A stretch of 64,000 bases of DNA from Delphinus delphis. Taxonomy: Eukaryota > Chordata > Mammalia > Artiodactyla > Delphinidae. Below are positions 60,450 through 64,000 of this stretch, piece by piece. The position numbers and the translations under genes are program-made. Location of the stretch: the NCBI RefSeq assembly GCF_949987515.2, contig NC_082685.1, positions 27,792,168 to 27,856,167 of the forward strand. The letters are read 5' to 3'. Positions within the stretch are counted from its first letter, which is position 1, and the number at the start of each line of letters is the position of its first letter. Under the pieces are notes generated by a model. The model did no database searches, was not told the origin of the DNA, and saw only the letters and a list, made by a program, of their open reading frames with translations.

Positions 60450-60542
60450 ACTTTTTTTTTTTTTTTGCAGTACGCGGGCCTCTCACTGTTGTGGCCTCTC
60501 CCATTGCGGAGCCCAGGCTCCGGATGCGCAGGCTCAGCAGCA
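60450..60542 (-). mobile_element. 5'-truncated CHR SINE
   Basis: Poly-T at 60,451-60,466, then the 3' third of a CHR SINE, cut off after caggctcagcag. Flanks agctgcac and agcagcac may be the TSD (one mismatch). Confidence 0.85.
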
Positions 60543-60825
60543 CACCAAGCAATACTTCTGTGTCAGTTTGTCTTTTATTCCTCTGCCAGTACTTCCCAGA
60601 GAGATTTCACCAAAAGTGCCTAAGCTTGCCATGGCCATTGTTGTGAAGAAAATTTCTCTATATTGCTAGTCACATCCCCTTTTCCTTCTCCTGGGGGTTT
60701 AATGGATGTTTGGGGGCAGGAAATAAAATTTAAACTAAAACATCAATTGAAAGAGCCTTTGTCCCAAGTGTGGTCGTTTGGAGTGTGAATCTTCTCAGAA
60801 TCTAGTGAATTCTGCCCCCGTGGAA

Positions 60826-60962
60826 ACTGTATGGTGTTAGGGAGTGTTCTAATTTCATTCTTTTCCATGTAGCTGTTCAGTTTTCCCAGCATCACTTATT
60901 GAACAAGCTGTCTTTTCTCCATTATATATTCTTGCCTCCTTTATCAAAGATAAGGTGACCAT
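60826..60962 (-). mobile_element. Antisense L1 ORF2 fragment interrupted by another L1
   Basis: ggtgttagggagtgttctaa to aaagataaggtgaccat matches the middle of ORF2, also seen at 62,510-62,640 and 870-1,000. It stops where the next L1's poly-T begins. Confidence 0.85.
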
Positions 60963-63900
60963 CTTTTTCTTTTTTTTTAACATCTTTATTGGAGTATAGT
61001 TGCTTGACAATGGTGTGTTAGTTTCTGCTTTATAACAAGGTGAATCAGTTATACATATACATATGTCCCCATATCTCCTCCTTCTTGCATCTCCCTCCCA
61101 CCCTCCCTATCCCACCTGTCTAGGTGGTCACAAAGCACCGAGCTGATCTCCCTGTGCTATGCGGCTGCTTCCCACTAGCTATCTATTTTACATTTGGTAG
61201 TGTATATATGTCCATGCCACTGTCTCACTTTGTCCCAGCTTACCCTTCCCCCTCCCCGTATCCTCAAGTCCATTCTCTTGTAGGTCTGTGTTTTCATTCC
61301 CATCTTGCCCCTAGGTTCTTCATGACCACTTTTTTTTTTTTTTTTATTCCATATATATGTGTTAGCGTACGGTATTTGTTTTTCTCTTTCTGACTTCGCT
61401 CTGTATGACAGACTCTAGGTCCATCCACCTCATTGCAAATAACTCAATTTCGTTTCTTTTTATGGCTGAGTAATATTCCATTGTATATATGTGCCACATC
61501 TTCTTTATCCATTCATCTGTCGATGGACACTTAGGTTGCTTCCATGTCCTGGCTACTGTAAATAGAGCTGCAATGAACATTGTGATACATGACTCTTTTG
61601 AATGATGGTTTTCTCAGGGTATATGCCCAGTGGTGGGATTGCTGGGCCGTATGGTAGTTCTATTTTTAGTTTTTTAAGGAACCTGCATACTGTTCTCCAT
61701 AGTGGCTGTTTCAATTTACATTCCCACCAAAAGTGCAACAGGGTTCCCTTTTCTCCACACCCTCTGAGCATTTATTGTTTGTGGATTTTTTTATCATGGC
61801 CATTCTAAATGGTGTGAGATATCTCATTGTAGTTTTGATTTGCATTTCTCTAATGATTAATGATGTTGAGCATTCTTTCATGTGTTTGTTGGCAATCTGT
61901 ATGTCTTCTTTGGCGAAATGTCTGTTTAGGTCTTATACCCATTTTTGGATTGGGTTGTTTGTTTTTTTTTTATATTGAGCTGTATGAGCTGCTTGTAAAT
62001 TTTGGAGATTAATCCTTTGTCAGTTGCTTCATTTGCAAATATATTCTCCCATTCTGAGGGCTGTCTTTTTGTCTTGTTTACGGTTTCCTTTGCTGTGCAA
62101 AAGCTTTTAAGTTTCATTAGGTCCCATTTATTTATTTATTTATTTTTGCGGTACGCGAGCCTCTCACTGTTGTGGCCTCTCCCGTTGCGGAGCACAGGCT
62201 CCGGATGCGCAGGCTTAGCAGCCATGGCTCACGGGCCCAGCTGCTCCGCAGCATGTGGGATCTTCCCGGACCGGGGCACAAACCCGTGTCCCCTGCATCG
62301 GCAGGCGGACTCTCAACCACTGCGCCACCAGGGAAGCCCCCATTTATTTATTTTTGTTTTATTTCCATTTGTCTAGGAGGTGGGTCAAAAAGGATCTTGC
62401 TGTGATTTATGTCATAGAGTGTTCTGCCTATGTTTTCTTCTAAGAGTTTGATAGTTTCTGGCCTTACATTTAGGTCTTTAATCCATTTTGAGTTTATTTT
62501 TGTGTATGGTGTTAGGGATTTTTCTAATTTCATTCTTTTACATGTAGATGTCCAGTTTTCCCAGCACCACTTAGAAGAGAATGTCTTTTCTCCATTGTAT
62601 ATCCTTGCCTCCTTCTTCATAGACTAGTTGACCTAAGGTGCATGGGTTTATCTCTGGGCTTTCTATCCTGTTCCATTGATCTATATTTCTGTTTTTGTGC
62701 CAGTATCATACTGTCTTGATTACTGTAGCTTTGTACTATAGTCTGAAGTCCGGGAGCCTGATTCCTCCAGCTCCATTTTTCTTTCTCAAGATTGCTTTGA
62801 CTATTCAGGGTCTTTTGTGTTTCCATACAAATTGTGAATTTTTTTTTCTAGTTCTATGAAAAATGCCATTGGTAGTTTGATAGGGATTGCACTGAATCTG
62901 TAGATTGCTTTGGGTAGTATAGTCATTTTTACAGTGTTGATTCTTCCAAACCAAGAACATGGTATATCTCTCCATCTATTTGTATCATCTTTAATTTCTT
63001 TCATCAGTGTGTTATAGTTTTCTGCATACAAGTCTTTTGTTTCCTTAGATAGGTTTATTCCTAGATATTTTATTCTTTTTGTTGAAATGGTAAATGGGAG
63101 TGTTTTCTTAATTTCACTTTCAGATTTTTCATCATTAGTGTGTAGGAATGCAAGAGATTTCTGTGTATTAATTTTGTATCCTGCTACTTTACCAAATTCA
63201 TTGCTTAGCTCTAGTAGTTTTCTAGTAGCATCTTTAGGATTCTCTATGTATAGTATCATGTCATCTGCAGTGACATCTTTACTTCTTCTTTTCCAATTTG
63301 GATTCCTTTTATTTCTTTTTCTTCTCTGATTGCTATGGCTAAAACTTCCAAAATTATGTTGAATAATAGTGGTGAGAGTGGGCAACCTTGTATTGTCCCT
63401 GATCCTAGTGGAAATGGTTTCAGTTTTTCACCATTGAGGACGATGTTGGCTGTGGGTTTGCCATATATGGCCTTCATTATGTTGAGGAAAGTTCCCTCTA
63501 TGCCCACTTTCTGGAGAGTTTTTATCATAAATGGGTGTTGAATTTTGTCAAAAGCTTTCTCTGCATCTATTGAGATGATCATATGGTTTTTCTCTTTTAA
63601 TTTGTTAATATGGTGTATCACATTGATTGATTTGCATATATTGAAGAATGCTTGCATTCCTGGGATACACCCCACTTGATCATGGTGTATGATCCTTTTA
63701 ATGTGCTGTTGGATTCTGTTTGCTAGTACTTTGTTGAGGATTTTTGCATCTATGTTCATCAGTGATATTAGCCTGTAGATTCTTTCTTTGTGACATCTTT
63801 GTCTGGTTTTAGTATCAGGGTGATGGCGGCCTCGTAGAATGAGTTTGGGAGTGATCCTCCCTCTGCTATATTTTGGAAGAGTTTGAGAAGGATAGGTGTT

Positions 63901-64000
63901 AGCTCTTCTCTAAATGTTTGATAGAATTCGCCTGTGAAGCCATCTGGTCCTGGGCTTCTGTTTGTTGGAAGATTTTTAAGCACAGCTTGGATTTCAGTGC
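60963..64000 (-). mobile_element. L1, antisense, runs off the right edge
   Basis: Poly-T and 3' UTR from about 60,965; ORF2 tail from about 61,360 (text [20 protein letters not shown]); RT region at 63,250-63,760 ([14 protein letters not shown]). The window ends in ORF2. The FADD motif region is damaged near 63,270 (a deletion leaves [10 protein letters not shown] preceded by VTA). A SINE is nested at 62,137-62,338. Confidence 0.95.
62123..62355 (-). mobile_element. CHR-type SINE nested in L1, with TSD
   Basis: Minus-strand SINE (about 62,137-62,338) with duplicated cccatttatttattt flanks, inside the antisense L1 ORF2. Confidence 0.92.

Overview
This is mammalian nuclear DNA, most likely from a cetacean. 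Dispersed tRNA-derived SINEs of the CHR type (5' end reading as cttccctggtggcgcagtgg, internal box-B-like ggttcg, A-rich 3' tail) occur about a dozen times. The young L1 copies are of the cetartiodactyl kind, and no BovB or Bov-tA-like ruminant repeat was noticed. The species call is inference from repeat families only. There are no prokaryotic-style genes, CRISPR arrays or operons.

Positions 1-50,500 are gene-poor and AT-rich: L1 copies of several ages, CHR SINEs with target-site duplications (TSDs), L2, MIR, a MaLR-type LTR, a small Tigger/MER2-like DNA transposon, microsatellites and long stretches of apparently unique non-coding sequence. The window opens inside an antisense L1 (1-~5,640; ORF2, ORF1 and 5' UTR all recognisable but broken) and closes inside another antisense L1 (~60,965-64,000).

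Positions 50,500-59,000 are GC-richer and carry the only two host genes I recognise, both on the minus strand. DPEP2 (dipeptidase 2, a GPI-anchored zinc enzyme that cleaves leukotriene D4 and other dipeptides) can be followed through ten exons from 55,142 to 50,715. DPEP2NB (DPEP2 neighbour) lies upstream, with two exons between 58,751 and 57,295. Both look dead. DPEP2 has TTG where the ATG should be, a frameshift in exon 1, a 1-nt deletion right after the zinc-ligand motif GVE in exon 4, an in-frame TGA in exon 9 and apparently no AG acceptor before exon 10. A SINE also sits a few bases from the donor of exon 3. DPEP2NB has an in-frame TGA at codon 41. The exon structure and all five zinc-ligand codons are still readable, so the loss seems fairly recent.

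The order DPEP2 then DPEP2NB on one strand matches human 16q22.1 as I remember it. DPEP3, expected within several kb downstream of DPEP2, is not seen in the 50 kb to the left, which suggests a rearrangement, a large repeat-driven expansion, loss of DPEP3 or a misassembly.

No new multi-gene system was found. The best leads are the paired DPEP2/DPEP2NB decay, a SINE-L1 chimera at 47,530-48,162 that looks like template switching during retrotransposition, a perfect 26-bp palindrome inside an L1 tail, and an unidentified 383-bp retroposed segment at 6,014-6,396.
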